Below, piece by piece: positions 13,201 to 25,619 of a DNA stretch of 64,000 bases; position 1 is the stretch's first letter, and every line of letters begins with the position of its first letter. The stretch is taken from positions 1,368,501 to 1,432,500 of the forward strand of contig LSRY02000010.1 in the NCBI GenBank assembly GCA_001643675.2, given 5' to 3'. Source of the DNA: Monocercomonoides exilis. Lineage: Eukaryota; Preaxostyla; Oxymonadida; Polymastigidae. The notes below the pieces were generated by a model. It worked only from the letters and a program-made list of their open reading frames with translations. It was not told the DNA's origin and made no database searches. The position numbers and the translations under genes were made by a program.

Positions 13201-15325
13201 CTTCTTTCTTCAATCGCCTTCATCTTCTCTTCTCTTTCTCTTTCTCTTTCTTTCATCTCCCTCATCTTTCTTTCGTGTTCGCTTTGTGCAAACAATTCTC
13301 TCTTCCTTTTAATCTCTTCTGCTCTTTCTAATTCCTCTTTCTCTCTTTTCTCTTTCTCCTCTGCTTCTTTCTGCTGTCTCTCTGCAAACTTCATTCTTTG
13401 CTCGTCTCTGCTTCCTTTTGGTGCTTCATTCAATTCTCTTTGTTTTCTTCTGGAAATACGAACATTCTCCCTCTTTTTTGTTGCATTTTCTTCATTTGAA
13501 ATAAAAACATTAGTTTCGCTTTCTTTTCCTTCTCCTTTCTCTTTTGCTTTCTCTGCTGTCATTTCTCTTTCCTTCTCTTTTTTTGTTCCATTTTCAGACA
13601 ACTTTGGAAGACTTCCTTCTTTTCTCCTTCTCATTCCAGTTCTGTTTGGGCTTCTCTTCTCTTCTCTGGTTGTTTTTGCGTTCTCTTCCTGTTCTGTTAT
13701 TCGAGAGAGAATCCTTTCTAATGCCCTGCTCCACACTTCCTCTTGCACAGAAATGGCACTTTCTAACAATATTATCAAATATCAAATAGGATATTTCCAA
13801 TAAATAAATAAATAAATAAATAAATAAGTAAATAAAAAACATTGACTTTTCAAATAATCAATAAAAAATACAACAAATTTCTCACACTTCCTCTTTTGTG
13901 ATTGTTGTGCTTTTCAAAACTGAATGGCATTCGTCTTTGGAATGGAATTTCTCTTTCTGTTTGAGCATCTCTTCTGAATGCTCTTCTTGTTCCTCTTTCT
14001 CTCGTCCGCCTTCCATTTCTTGTTTCTCTTCCTTCTCTTCCGTCTTCCATCTCAAAATCACTTTCTTTTCCTCTTCTTATTCTTTCTGTTTGCATTCCAC
14101 GAGCTAAATGTGACTGAGATCTGCTTGATGGATATTCATCTCTTTCATGTTTTGAATTACACTCTTCATTCTCTTCTCTTTCTCTGATTCCATTCAATCC
14201 CTGCCTTCTTGTTCCAATCTCACTTCTTGATCTTTTCATTCTCCTTGCTTCTTCCCTTCTTTTTGCTTCTCTCATTCTCAACTCCTCCAATCGGATTTCT
14301 CTCTCCTTCTCTTTTTTTTCTGCCTCTTCTCTTTTCCTCTCCCCTGCCCTTTCTGTCTCCAGCTGCAGATTCCTCTCTCTGAATGCCATTTCTCTCCGAT
14401 AGCGATATTCTCCATCGTCTGGCATGAGCATCTGCTGCTGGTGAATGTAAAGTGAATTGCTTATTCTTCTTCCTTTCCACAACGCTGGCATCACAATTGG
14501 CGCAGGAGAGCTGTAAGGAGTTAAAGAAGCAGAAGATGCTGGGCGAAATGTTGGACGCATCGGAGAAGAAGAAGAAGAAGAAACAGAAGAAGAAGAGGAA
14601 GAAGAAGAAGTGGAAGATGTTGGCTGTGAGAGTTGAGGTGACGATGAAGAAAATGAAGAGGATGGATAAATATTTGACGATGCAGTAGAAGTTGGATAAA
14701 GACGAGGCAATGGTGTTGTGTTTTGCTTGTTAAATCCTCTTTCCTCTTTCCCCTTTTTGCGCAGTCTTGTTGTTGCCATCGTTGTTGACACTCTCCTTCG
14801 AGACGGAGAGAAGAGAAGAGAAGAAGAGCTCTGTTCACGAGTAGTGTTGAAGCCATCATCAGATGGAGAAGGATGAAGTGAATCTCTTGGCGTGTAAAGC
14901 GGGCTGCTTTGCACTGCAGCTGATGACACTTGAATGGAAGGAGCAAGAACTGAAGTGGATTGGGAATGGCTGGATGTAGAGTCAGATGTGTATCTGGACC
15001 TCCTTTGAATTGTAGGCATATTCTCTATAGAATTTTCAGATGGTAATGAAGAGGGAAGCTTTGAATTTTTTGTGCGACGTGAAGAAGTGATGGTGTGACG
15101 TGATGCTCTTGAAGAAGATGTTCCTCTTCTGACACTCTTTGGAGCAGCAGTTTTACCAAATGAATCAATTTCAGATTGATTTTGATCTTCAGTCGAAAAT
15201 TCTCCTTCTGACTCATCGTTTGGAATTCTTGAAGCAGAATTTATTGGTTGCGGCACGATAAGCGGTGTCGGATTATTGACAGAGGATGGAGATAATGAAG
15301 CATTTCGTCCACTTTTTTTTGGCAA
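10209..15325 (-). CDS. trichohyalin-like Glu/Lys/Arg-rich protein, probably two large exons plus an unresolved 5' exon
   Basis: Two long open frames, 13888 up to at least 15325 and 10209-13762, can be spliced in phase by removing 13763-13887 (donor GTGTGA, acceptor TTAG). The joined product is about 1690 residues. The N-terminal part is rich in Ser, Thr and Pro with basic patches (for example RASRHTITSSRRTKN). The middle and C-terminal part is an almost continuous run of Glu, Lys and Arg typical of long single alpha-helices or coiled coils, broken by a Ser/Pro-rich hinge. I recognise no enzyme domain; a cytoskeletal or scaffold role is only a guess from composition. The frame stays open upstream to about 15409 and contains no ATG, so a 5' exon is probably in 15410-15720. 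An acceptor-like CAAAAG at about 15410 would give a good join. If the splice is wrong, these are two separate genes. The putative intron holds a tetranucleotide microsatellite. Confidence 0.55.
13799..13836. repeat. (TAAA)n microsatellite
   Basis: About nine near-perfect copies of a four-base AT repeat lie inside the putative intron 13763-13887. This may account for that intron being twice as long as the others in the window. Confidence 0.9.
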
Positions 15326-15409
15326 AGCCTCTCTTTCTGTTTGATAATTATCGTCATTTGCTTCGCTTGTTTCATTCAGATAATTGTGCTCATAAGCGTT
15401 TTGTTCATT

Positions 15410-15847
15410 ATCTTTTGAATGTCAGTGGAAATTGTTTCAAAGGTTATTTTTAAAATCAATAACAATTTGAAGGTTTTGAAAAAAAGAAGAATCAACAATT
15501 GTTGTAATATCAAAACAAAAATCGAACCTGTTGCTTCCTGCTATTTATTATATTGAATGAGATGAAATATTTTTCAGTTTTATTGAAGAAAGAAACAGAA
15601 ATGAATAAAAATCAAAAATGCATCAAAAGAAATAGAAAAAAAAGATAAATCCAAACAAAATCCATTATTACGCTTTGCAAAATTACCTTCTATGTAAATT
15701 TGACCTTCTGATTATTGGAAAACGTTTCTAAAACAAGCACTTTAAACTTTTTAATTGTTTTGATAACCATAATAACTTAAAATTGATCAGTTGAAAAAGT
15801 GATGATGTGAAAAAATAAAAGCTAAACAAAAAATAATGAAGCGAAGA
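15410..15847. other. intergenic, may hold the first exon of the downstream charged-protein gene
   Basis: This is AT-rich DNA between two minus-strand genes. A short hydrophobic reading starts with an ATG on the minus strand near 15677, but I could not connect it by convincing splice sites, so no exon is called. Nothing else stands out. Confidence 0.4.
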
Positions 15848-18800
15848 TCATTGAAGTGTTAATGAAGGAGGTAGAGGTGTTGATAGAAAAAGTGGAGATT
15901 GAGCAGTTTGTTGAGAGGATCTTGAAGAAAAAGAGGAATGAAGAATAGAAGAAAGTGATTGGCCATTTGAAATTCCGTTTTGAGGTGAATTTTGTGAAAG
16001 AGAAGTTGCTCTGGGGCTGAATTGAAATGTAGGTTGTGATCTGTTTTGAGGAGGAGGGACATAAGGAAGATAAGCAGACAAAGATAGCTGAGGTTGTGAT
16101 GTTAGTGAAGATGTGTGAGAAAAAGAGGAAGATGTTGCTGTTGGAGAAGTGAAGAAAGAAGGGAGAGGTTTTTCATTCCGATGTCTTGACGGGCGAATAG
16201 GGGATTTTATGTCTGTTTCAACAAAAGATGAGGTGGAAGACAAAGCATTTGTTGAAGAGAGAGAAGAGATTGAGAGAGGGAAAGAACTGTCATCATCATC
16301 TTCTTCATCGTCATTATCATCTTCATTGTCATCAGAATTATCAGAGGTATTTCCCACTTCTGATAGAAACTCCATTGGAAATGGCTGTTTTTGTGCATTT
16401 GGAGGAGAGCTGTTCTTTTGAGCATTGGAGGAAGCAGCAGTGACAGAAAGGTTGAATGCAGTGGATGAATTAGAGAGAGGCCTGGCTAATGTCGAAGAAG
16501 GAGAAAGAGAAGGAGAAGAAGGAGAAGAAGAGGAAGAGGAAGAGGAGGAAGAAGAAGAAGAGCCAGCAAAATCTCTAAAGTTTGTTGATGCCAATGGCTG
16601 TGTTGAAGAAGACTGCTGAAATGTGTCTGTCAGTTTGAGATCATCTGCACCAAAGCTGATGGTGTCTTCATCTTCTCTGCTTTTATCTCCATTCAAATCA
16701 TCTAATTCATCATCATCATCTTCTTCTTCTTTTGCATTGTCTTTCTCTTTCTCTTCTTCATCATTCCCATCTTTGATTTCTGTTCCATTCTTCCCTTTCA
16801 TCACAGAAGGTGGAGAAAGTGATGAATGAGAACGTGTTTCTGAGCTGTTTCGTTTTTCTTCTTGTTTTCTTCCTCTTTTCACTTCCTTTTCTTCATCTTT
16901 GTCTTCTTCTTCTGACTCATTTTCATCTGATGAATCTTTTGGCTTTTCATTCTCTCTCATTTGAGAATGAACAGGAGAAGAAGGCTTTGAAGGCAAAAAG
17001 GAAGAAGAAGTTGTGAATGATGGAGAAAGTGGTTGAGAAGAGGCTGAAGCAGATGAAGAAGAGGGGAAAGAGGAAGAGGAAGAGGAAGAAGAAGAAGGAA
17101 AAGATGATGATGTTTTTGGGGAATCAAAAGTTCTGTTTGCAATAGGAGATGAATAAGGATGAGAAATGAAAGAAGTTTTTGTGGTGAGTTCGAATTGAGA
17201 AGGTTTTTCGTTATCAGGCTGAGAAAGAGGAGGAGGAGGAGGAAGAGGGAAAGGAAGATGGGAAAGACGAGGAGAGAAAGGGGAAGAAGTTGTGGCAGAA
17301 GGCGATTGAGTGGAAGAATATGTCAATGAGGAAGGAGAATAAGAAGAGGAAGAATAACTGTAGTGCTTGTGTTTGCGGGGAAATGGAGTGGAAGATGAAA
17401 TGAATGAAGAAGAAGAAGAAGGGGAAGAAGAAGGAGAAAAAGAAGAAGAGAATGTTGGAGAAGGAGAGAATGTTGAAGAATAAGTGGAACGTGTTTGTGA
17501 AGGTGTATATGAGGATGAATAGGAAGAGGAATAGGAAGAAGAATAAGAAGAGGACAATTGAGAAGAAGGGGTGAAGGAAGAAGAGTCAAATGTTGATGAA
17601 TAAGAGCCTGTTGGTGATGAAAGAGCGGAAGAACTTGATGAAATGAAAGAAGATGTGTTCGAATAAGAAGGTGTTGTGGTTGAAAGAAAACTCGAATAAT
17701 CTTTTCTTCCAGTCCTTCTTTTTCTATCACTGAAACTGGCATCATCATTTTCTCCTTCTCCTTCTCTTTCTCCATCGTTTTCTTCTTCATCATCTTCATC
17801 TTCACTTCCAAAGTCAAACACAGAATCTCCTTCTTTCATCTTACTGCCAATTTTGATGATTGGCAGAGACAGATTGAGAGAAGGCAGTCTTTTTGGCTTC
17901 GATTGAATGTTTTGCTCATTCCACAGCTTATCAGTCACATTTTGTGACTTGCTCTTCTCTTTTTCGTTTTCTCCCTCGTTTTCATTATCTCCCTTTAGCT
18001 CCTCTGGTTTCATTTCATTCGCATCTTCAAAGTCATCTGGATATTCTTCTTCTTCTTCTTTCCCTTTTTCACCATTCTGTTCCTCAAAATTGTGATCTTC
18101 TTCGTCTTCTTCTTTGATCAAGCTCATCTCCTTTATCTTTTTGCCTCCTTTCTTCTTCTTCTTCTTCACAATAATCTTCTTCTTCCTTCTTTGCCTCTTT
18201 CTTCCCATCTCTTTTTCCCTTCTCGCTTCTTCTTCCTCTGCTGCTGCTTTTTGTGAGCCAAATGCTCCTTCACTGAACGATAAACCTGCATTTTCCAGTG
18301 CACTTTTCAACATTTCAGCGAATATTTTTGCCTCCTCTTCTCTCTCTCTCTCTCGTTCTCTCTTCTTCTCTTCTTCTCTTCTTATCCTTTCCAATTCTTC
18401 TCTCCTCACTCGCTCTTTCTCTCTCTCAATCTCTCTCTCTCTTTCTTCTCTCTCATATTGTTCTCTTCTTCTCCTCTCTTCTTCTTCAATTTGTCTTCTT
18501 CTTTCTTCTTCAACTTTCCTCCTCTTTTCTTCTTCTTCTCTTTCTCTTTCTTCTCTTTCCTTCGCTCTCTTTAATGCTACTTTCTCTTCTTCCTCTTTTT
18601 CTTCCATCTTCAAAAACCTCTTTTTCATTTCTTCCAACCTTTTTTCTTCGTTGTGCACAGACAAAAGATGACGAAGATAAGAATTTTGTCCTTCTTTTGT
18701 GGAAAGAAAAGCAGAGATGGCTGAAGAAGGCTGGTTGGACGAATAAAGAGAAGGGAAAAAGCCTTCGTATGGCTCTAATGAAAGGGGAGGGCGTGAAGGC

Positions 18801-21800
18801 AATGCTGATTGAAGGGGAGAAGAAGAAGGAGGAAGAGAAGAAGAAGATGATGATGAAGATGATGATGAAGCAGCAACTGGAATGGAGTGTTTAGCTGGTG
18901 GAGTTCGATGAGGCAACATTGGATCAATGAACTCTATTTCATCATCATCTACATCTTCTTCTTCTTCCTCATCTTCTTCTTTCTTTTTATGTGAATTGCG
19001 GTTTGCATCAGATTTCTTTCTGTTTCCTTTCAGATTTGGCAGAGGAAGAACATGTTTGTTGTATTCCTCTCCTTCTCTCTCTTTTTCTTTCTCTCTCTTT
19101 TTCTCTTTCTTTGGATCTCTCAATGGATTGCCAACTTTTTGCATTTGCTGCATCAGCACTTCAACTCCACCTCCAATCTCATTTGTTCCTTCTTCTTCGA
19201 CTTCTTTGATTTCTTCTTCTTTTGCTTTAGTTTTTGATTTTGATCTTGTTTTTGATTTCTTTTTCATTCCTTCTTTTCCTTCTTCTTTATCCTCTTCTTT
19301 GCCTCCTTCAGATGTTTTTCGCGCTTCTTCTCTTTTCTTCATTCTTTGGAACAAATCATTCATTTTTCGATCAAGCTTATCCAGTTTGATTCTTTCTCCT
19401 TCTTTCTCTCTTTGCCCCGCTTTTTGTTCTGTCTCATTCATTTCTCCTTTCTCTTCCTCAAAAGCAGAACTTTCCTTTTGTTTTTGACTGCCTTTTCTTC
19501 TCTTCATTTTGTATTCATCGTTCAAAAATTCAGATGGAACAACATAAATTGGAGTTGTATTCAGATAGTCAAAATTGCCTTGACTTTCTTTCTTATCAGC
19601 TTTTTCTGGACTTTTCTTTCGTTCTTCCTCTTTTTTCATCTCTTCTTCTTCATTTCTCTTTCTTTCTCTTTCTCTCTTTCTCATCTTTCTTCTTCTCTCT
19701 CTTTCTTTTCTTTCTTCTTCTTCTTCTTTTTCTCTTCTCTTTCTTTCTTTCTCTCTTCTTCTTTCTTCCTCCTCTTCCTCCTCTTCCCTTCTCTTCCTCT
19801 CCCTTCTTCTCCTCTCTCTCTCTCTTTCCTCTTCCTCTTCAATTTGTCGTCTTCTTCTTTTCTCTTCTTCTCTCTCTCTTTCTCTTCTTTTCCTTTCCTC
19901 TTCCCATTCCAATCGATCAATTTCATTTCGATTTGCAAGCAATTTTTTAGCTTCGTCTTCTGCTTTCTTTTGCATTTCTCTTTCTCTTTCTTCTTCGTCA
20001 AGAATTCTTTTAAGCTCCTTCTTTCTCTCTTCTTCTCTTCTTCTCCATTTCTCCTCCTCTTCTTCTTTCTCTTTCCTTTTCTCTTCTTCAATCATCGTCC
20101 TCATCAATGCACGATTCATTTCTCTCTCTTTTTCTCTTTCTTTCTCTCTCTCTCTTTCTCTCCTTCGATTTTCTATCAAAGCATTCAATCTTTCCTTCTC
20201 AATGCTGATTTCCCTTTCTCTTTCAGCTTCTCTCTTTTTCATCTCTTCCATCTCTTTTTGCGTTTTTCTTTCTCTTTCTCTCTCCTTCTCTAATTCTCTT
20301 TCTTTCTCCAATTCTTCTTCTTTCTCCTCAATTCTTCTTCTTGCCTCTTCAATTTCTTTTCTCCTTTCTCTTTCTCTCTTTTCCTCTTCTTCAATTTCAA
20401 TTCTTCTTTTCTCCAACTCCATCAGTTCCATCTGATGCTCCTTTTCTCTTCTCTCTCTCCTTCTTTGCTCAGCCTCTCTTTCCATTTCTTCCTCTTTCTC
20501 TCTTTCTCTCTTTCTCAACTGATCAATTTTCTCTTCTTCTCTCTTCTTTCTCTCTTCCTCTTCTTCCTCTTCTCTCTTCCTTCGCTCTCTTTCCCACTCT
20601 TTCGCCTTCTTTCTTTCTTCTTCTCTCTTTCTTTCCAGTCTTATCTCTTCTTCAAGATTATTCAGCTCTTCCTCAATCCTCTTCCTTTCCATCATCAGCA
20701 TCTCATTTTCTTCTTTTTTCCTTCTGATTTCTTCTTCAAATCTTTCTTTATCAGCTTTGCGTTGTCTCTCATTTTTCATCTTTTCCCACTCTTTCCTTCT
20801 TTCTTCCTCTTCCTCTTTTGTCTTTCTTTCCTTCTCTCTCTCTTTCTCAAGAAGAGCTTTTATTCTGTCTCTTTCTCTTTCGTTTTTCTCCCTCTCTCTC
20901 TCTTCTTCCCATTGTCTTTTCTCTTCTTCTTGTGCTTCTCGTTCTCTTCTCTTCCTTTCTTCTTCTCTTCTCCTCTCTTCCTCTTCTTTCCTCTCTTCCT
21001 CTCGAATTCTTGCTTCAATCTCTTTTTGCTGTTTTATCTGCATTTTCCTTTCATATTCCCATTCTTTTTCTCTGATTTTTTCTCTTTCAAGACTCAGCTC
21101 TCTTCTTCTTATCCTCTCAATTTCCATCACACGCTTTCTCTCTCTCTCTTCTTCTTCTTCTTCCATCGCTTTCCTCTCTTCTTCTCTTCTTCTTCTCTCT
21201 TCTTCTTTTTCTTTTATTTGCTGTATTCTTTTTCTTTCCAGCATCTCCTTTTTCCATTCTTCTTCTTCTCTTTCTTTCTTTTCGAATTCTTCTCTTTCCT
21301 TTTTCCTCTTTTCCAGAATCATACGAAATTCTTCCTCCCTCTCGTGCTCCCTTTCTTCTCTCTCTCTCTCTCTCTCCTTTCTCTCTCTCTCTCTCCTTTC
21401 TCTTTCTAACTTCCTTTTTTTCTCTTCAATCTCAATTTCTTTTTCCATTCGTTCAACTTCAAGTTGCATTCGCTTTATTTTCATATCTTCTTCTGCAACC
21501 TCTTCATTGAACCTCATCTCTCTTGCCCTTCTTATTCTTTCCTTCTCGTGCTCAATCGCCATTTCTTTGAATTTCATTTCTTCTTCGTCTCTCTTCATAA
21601 GGAATTCGAGTTGTTTCATTTCCCTTTCTCTTTCTTTTTCTTCTCTTTCTTCCTTTATTTTTTCTTCTTCATCTTCTCTTTCTCTTTGCCTTCTCATTTC
21701 TTTTATTCTCCTTTCTTCTTCTCTCTCTCTTTTCTCTTCGTCGTTTTCATCTTCTTCCTTTGTTCTTTGTAATTCTTTTTTTTTAATTCTCCGTTTTCCA

Positions 21801-22554
21801 GTTTTGATTTCTTCTTTTGATTTTGCTTCGAAATCATCGTTTCTATCATTGCATTTGCTGCAAATATTGCTATGTGATTGATTTTCTCTCCCCCTTTCTA
21901 CATTTTTTTTTGAAAATCTAAAATTATCGATGTTTTCTGTGCTTTTGTCAACCATTATTTCATTTGAAACAATATTGCCTGGTTCGCACATTTTCTCTTT
22001 CAAAGGGGGTCCAATTTGAGAATTTGTGTTTCCTTTTATTGGTCCTGGTAGTAGCAATGGAAAGGGTGTTAGTAATTCTTTCACGAACGGAGAAAGAGAA
22101 CTCTTTTCAACAGATGAATAAATACGAGTTTTTTTCTCGTAATCGTCATCAATATTCGCTGTAAACCGTTGAATTGGAACTAAAACTCCTGGCGGTAAGA
22201 CAGTAACAGATTGTTGTTTTTGAATATCCTCTTCTTCAGGTGATTTTTGGTCTGAAGAAGATTTCTCTTTATTTCCTTCTTTTCTGTCTGTACTTTTTTT
22301 CTGAACTTTGTTAAATTCTTTACCTATGCATTTCTCTATAAATATACAAATATTGAATCTTCCTTTTTTACTAAAATGTACAAACTGTCTTGTTTTTCGA
22401 ATTTTCTGTTTTCGGAAGAAAGCGAAGCCAAATGGGAATTTTTTGATTCTTCTTTCTTAATATCGTCATAAACCTTTTGCTCCACTTTATCCCATAAAGA
22501 TTCTACAGCAGCTTCAACGCTGTAAGTAGATGGAAAAAAATTGAATTGTGACAT
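15848..22554 (-). CDS. trichohyalin-like coiled-coil protein with Ser-rich C-terminal half, 2 exons, 2218 aa
   Basis: Exon 1 is 22386-22554, starting at an ATG (MSQFNFFPSTYSVEAAVES). The intron 22336-22385 is 50 nt with donor GTTTGT and acceptor TATAG. Exon 2 is 15848-22335, and the joined frame is divisible by three and ends in TGA. After a short unique N-terminus (including VTVLPPGVLVPIQRF) there is a run of roughly 800 residues made almost wholly of Glu, Arg, Lys and Met in heptad-like patterns, predicted to be long coiled coil. Next comes a shorter second charged block, and then a Ser/Pro/Thr-rich half with acidic clusters and poly-Ser tracts. No catalytic domain is visible. Structural proteins of the cytoskeleton often look like this, but low complexity makes homology calls unreliable. 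The start is supported by the splice phase and by the 114-base gap to the upstream gene. Confidence 0.75.
18300..21900. repeat. kilobase-scale polypyrimidine/polypurine strand bias
   Basis: The plus strand here is almost entirely C and T (coding strand A and G) because the minus-strand gene encodes Glu, Lys and Arg with GAA, GAG, AAA, AGA and AGG codons. A similar stretch covers about 10250-13750. Such tracts can form triplex (H-DNA) structures and are prone to slippage. I infer this from composition only. Confidence 0.7.
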
Positions 22555-22668
22555 GAAACTTTTTTATGGTAAATTTGATATAAAAAACAAACATTTCTCA
22601 GAATCAGAATCTATTTAGATTTTTTTATTTTTTTTGGAAAAAAAAAATCAAATAGTTTCATAAATTTT

Positions 22669-23469
22669 CTATAAACGTTTTTTGTGTTCTTTCTTTTTAT
22701 GCTTTGAATCTTTTTCAGATTTATCTGAGTGTTTCTTTTTTTTATGATCACTTTTCTTTGAATGATGACTCTTCTTCTTTTTTATCTTTTCAACCTCTGA
22801 AAGCTGTTGAGATGAAGATGAAGGGGAATCAGAGGATAAAGCAGAAGAATCATTTTGGATCAAATCATCATCTTTTTGATTTGAGGATGTTTTAATCTTG
22901 ACCATTTCATTATCCTTATCTTCGCTCTCACTCTTCAATGTTGCATGTGCTTTTTCTTCATAACTCTCGTTAAATACAATTCTTGATCCGAAGGTTGAAG
23001 AAGAAACAGAATCTTTTGAGTCTTCCACATTAGAATTACCTAAAACGAGAAAATGAATCGAACAAAAAATTAACAATTGATTTAAATATATGAAATACAA
23101 CTTTTCGATAAATCAGATGGCTTTGATGAAGACCCTGCAGGGGTAAATTGCTTTCTGAAAGCTGCTCTCATGGATTCCAACTTCGAGTTTTGCGGAGGTG
23201 CAGCATCTAAAAAATCAAGGAAAAAAAGTGAAATGAACTTTTGCATTCTTTGAAAAGCATTTCTAAAACCTTTTGTTGCTTCTGGTGCTCGAAATGTTCC
23301 AGAAGTTGCAAATCCAAGACCAAGACGTCCAACATTTTTCTTTTCTTGAACCTCGGGAAATTTTGGATAAAACATTCATTTTTAATGAAAATATATTGAA
23401 AAAGTACTATACTTGAAGAAAAATTTGCTCTTGTTGTTCTTCAGTAAATCCTAATGAAGATGTACTCAT
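22669..23469 (-). CDS. small protein with conserved-looking N-terminus and Lys-rich tail, 4 exons, 204 aa
   Basis: The exons are 23413-23469, 23270-23351, 23102-23206 and 22669-23039, and the joined length of 615 nt is in frame from ATG to TAG. The introns are 61-63 nt with donors GTATAG, GTTTTA and GTTGTA and AG acceptors. The protein begins MSTSSLGFTEEQQEQ and continues with a glycine-containing segment, KNVGRLGLGFATSGTF. A second helical-looking stretch (SKLESMRAAFRKQF) is followed by an acidic Ser-rich linker and about 50 residues of Lys, His and Ser that should act as a nuclear or nucleolar targeting tail. I do not recognise the family. The glycine motif is loosely reminiscent of G-patch sequences but lacks their full pattern. 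It is probably a nuclear RNA-processing accessory protein; that is inference from the tail. Confidence 0.75.
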
Positions 23470-24209
23470 GAAAATTAACTTCAATCAAAAAAAAAAAAAA
23501 ATCAAAATAATTTCATAATATCATTCCAAAAAAAACAGTAATATTAGCAATATATTGCAAATATTGAATGATAAAAAATTTATCTCAAACGTTCAAATAA
23601 AAGATGTCTTTTTGGGATTTGACAATATTCAAAATATTAGTTATGGACCAAATTTTTTTTTAAAAATTGTTTTTTCATTTTGAATGATGAAAATAGAAAT
23701 AAGGTATTTTGTTCATATAATTTTGAAAGCTTAGTGACTTGGATTTTATCTTATGAAAAACATTTTTTGACCGACCTGAAAAAATGTCTTTTGCAAAAAA
23801 ATGTTTTTTTCAAAGTTCAACAGAAATAATCGTAAATTTCATTTCTCTAAATATATTTAATAATATATAAATATAACTTTTTTTAATAATGTTTCAAACA
23901 AATCTTTAATGAAAAGAATAAATAAATGTTTGCATTGAATGTGCAAAGAATTCATGTAATATTGTCAGGTTCAAAACCAGGGACAAGGACAAGACGTGGG
24001 ATATTCCATTCAGTTTTTTTGAACACAATTCAACACTTTTTTATGGAAAAATCAAATGACTTTCGAGCTATTCGTGTATTTTGGTAGATCGAGCAAGTTA
24101 AATGAAAATATCTGAATTGAATTTGAACAAAAAATTGCTGTCAAAAAAGATTGGCACTTTAAAAGCAACCGAAAACAAAGAACTGTTGAATAACGTTGAA
24201 TCATGTTTC
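23470..24209. other. intergenic, no gene seen
   Basis: AT-rich sequence with many short homopolymer runs. I see no coding, tRNA or repeat signal that I can support. Confidence 0.6.
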
Positions 24210-24500
24210 AATATGGGGAAAAATACGGACTTTCAAGCTTTTCATGCACAAAGCATGAAAAAACTGTCTCACAGTCAACATTTTTGAACTAAGCCAGATT
24301 TCAAAATAAATATGATTTTCTCAACTGAAAACAAACATCATTGATATAGTAACAAAATATTTTGTGAACTCACACGTAATTCATAAGTTGTTCTCATTTT
24401 CAATATAATTTTGGTATCACAAAAATTCATCAAAGGTGCATATTTATTCAATGATAATGCCTGAAGTCAAATATTTTGAAACATGTGCAATGAACAAATA
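24210..24500 (+). repeat. diverged copy of the inverted-repeat sequence at 25620 and 31637
   Basis: The stretch beginning near a GGACTTTCAAGC motif and ending near TGCCTGAAGTCAAATATTTT follows the same order of sub-motifs as the block at 25620-25893 but with many substitutions. It is an older copy in the same orientation as the left block, which shows that the block is a dispersed repeat and not only a terminal repeat of the element between 25620 and 31912. Confidence 0.6.
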
Positions 24501-24715
24501 ATTTGTAACTTACATTAATTATTTTTAACTGTAATTGAAGATGGATCCCCATTTGCTTTCTGAAGTTAGCTTTCTTTTCCTTATTTCACGAAGGAATATA
24601 ATCTCTTCTTTTGATGTATCTGGTTGCTCATATCGATCCTTTGAATTGACATGTTATTCGTTGAAACATCATCGCGCATTATTGTTTTCCTGACGTGGTT
24701 TTAAAAGTTGATGTG

Positions 24716-24968
24716 GGTGATTATTTTTGAAATCTTTTTTTTTCTAACAAAATTTTTGGTTCAAAACTTTCTCTTGAATATTAACAAATGAACAGTGAAA
24801 AGTGAAAAAGCTGATAAAAAACATTTTCATCTTTTATTCGGAAAAATCATTTCTTTTTGTAACAGTTGTGGTGATTGTGGCATTTGTATTTGAAATTTCT
24901 ACACAAAGGAAAACAATCTTTTAAAAAAAACAACACCCCGAAAAAAGTTAACATTTCAAAAATAATCA
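24716..24968 (-). mobile_element. MITE-like terminal-inverted-repeat element, copy A
   Basis: The left end reads GGGTGATTATTTTTGAAATC and the right end ends with its inverse, TTTCAAAAATAATCAC. The span is about 253 bp and non-coding. An internal CAACACCCCG near the right end matches the inverse of CGGGGTGTTG in copy B, so the two copies face opposite ways. The terminal repeats and lack of coding suggest a non-autonomous DNA transposon. Confidence 0.7.
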
Positions 24969-25247
24969 CTTATGTTTTCAACATGTGCAGAAATAATGGA
25001 GCTTTTGTCCTTGACTTAAGATGATTCCTTCACCTCTGAAATTGCAACATCCTGCTTTGTAACTGAGCTGTTTGGCTAACTTTTCTTTTTTTTTTATCTT
25101 ATTGCATGGAAAAGCAAACAAAAAAAATTATCTCCTGTTATTAATTTCATGCTGATACTGCTTGAAAGTGAAGAATTGTTTGCAGCTTTTTCAGTCGTCA
25201 AAGAGGCTTCAATGAACTGCGGAAGACACTATTATACATCAGAAGGT

Positions 25248-25553
25248 TCAGATTGGAATACTCAACATGCTTTGAATAACTTTTTCACAATTCTTGGAGA
25301 GAGAGAGAGAGAGATAAACTGTTTTTGAAACAACTGGTATTAATGATTTTATGTTAGAAGAAATTGAAGAATCAGAAGGAACTGAGAATGCACTTTTAAA
25401 GCTGTTTTTGAAATGAACGAATACAAACCTGTCCAGCGGCTGAGTAAGATGTGTTGTTTGTGATGGAAGAATCATCAAATGGATTAATTGATCCCTTAAC
25501 CATGACATTTCAGGAAAACTCAAGCAAGAGGAATGCCTTTCAAATACAAACAA
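25248..25553 (-). pseudogene. DDE_1 (pogo/Tigger-like) transposase relic
   Basis: A fragment of about 100 codons contains SQTTHLTQPLDRFVFVHFK, the block that carries the third catalytic position of pogo/Tigger-type DDE transposases. It then continues into the helical tail conserved with the better copy near 36.7 kb. The first two catalytic blocks are missing and the 5' side is not recognisable. It lies between the two MITE copies at 24716 and 25926. Confidence 0.65.
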
Positions 25554-25619
25554 ATCGAAGGAAAACCGTCCATGAAGCTACACTCTTATCTCATCAATTT
25601 TTGGAAATATATTTTGGAG

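Noticed and set aside
23101-23375. A G-patch domain in the small nuclear-type protein
   Set aside because: The glycine-rich motif lacks the regular spacing and the aromatic residue of a true G-patch.
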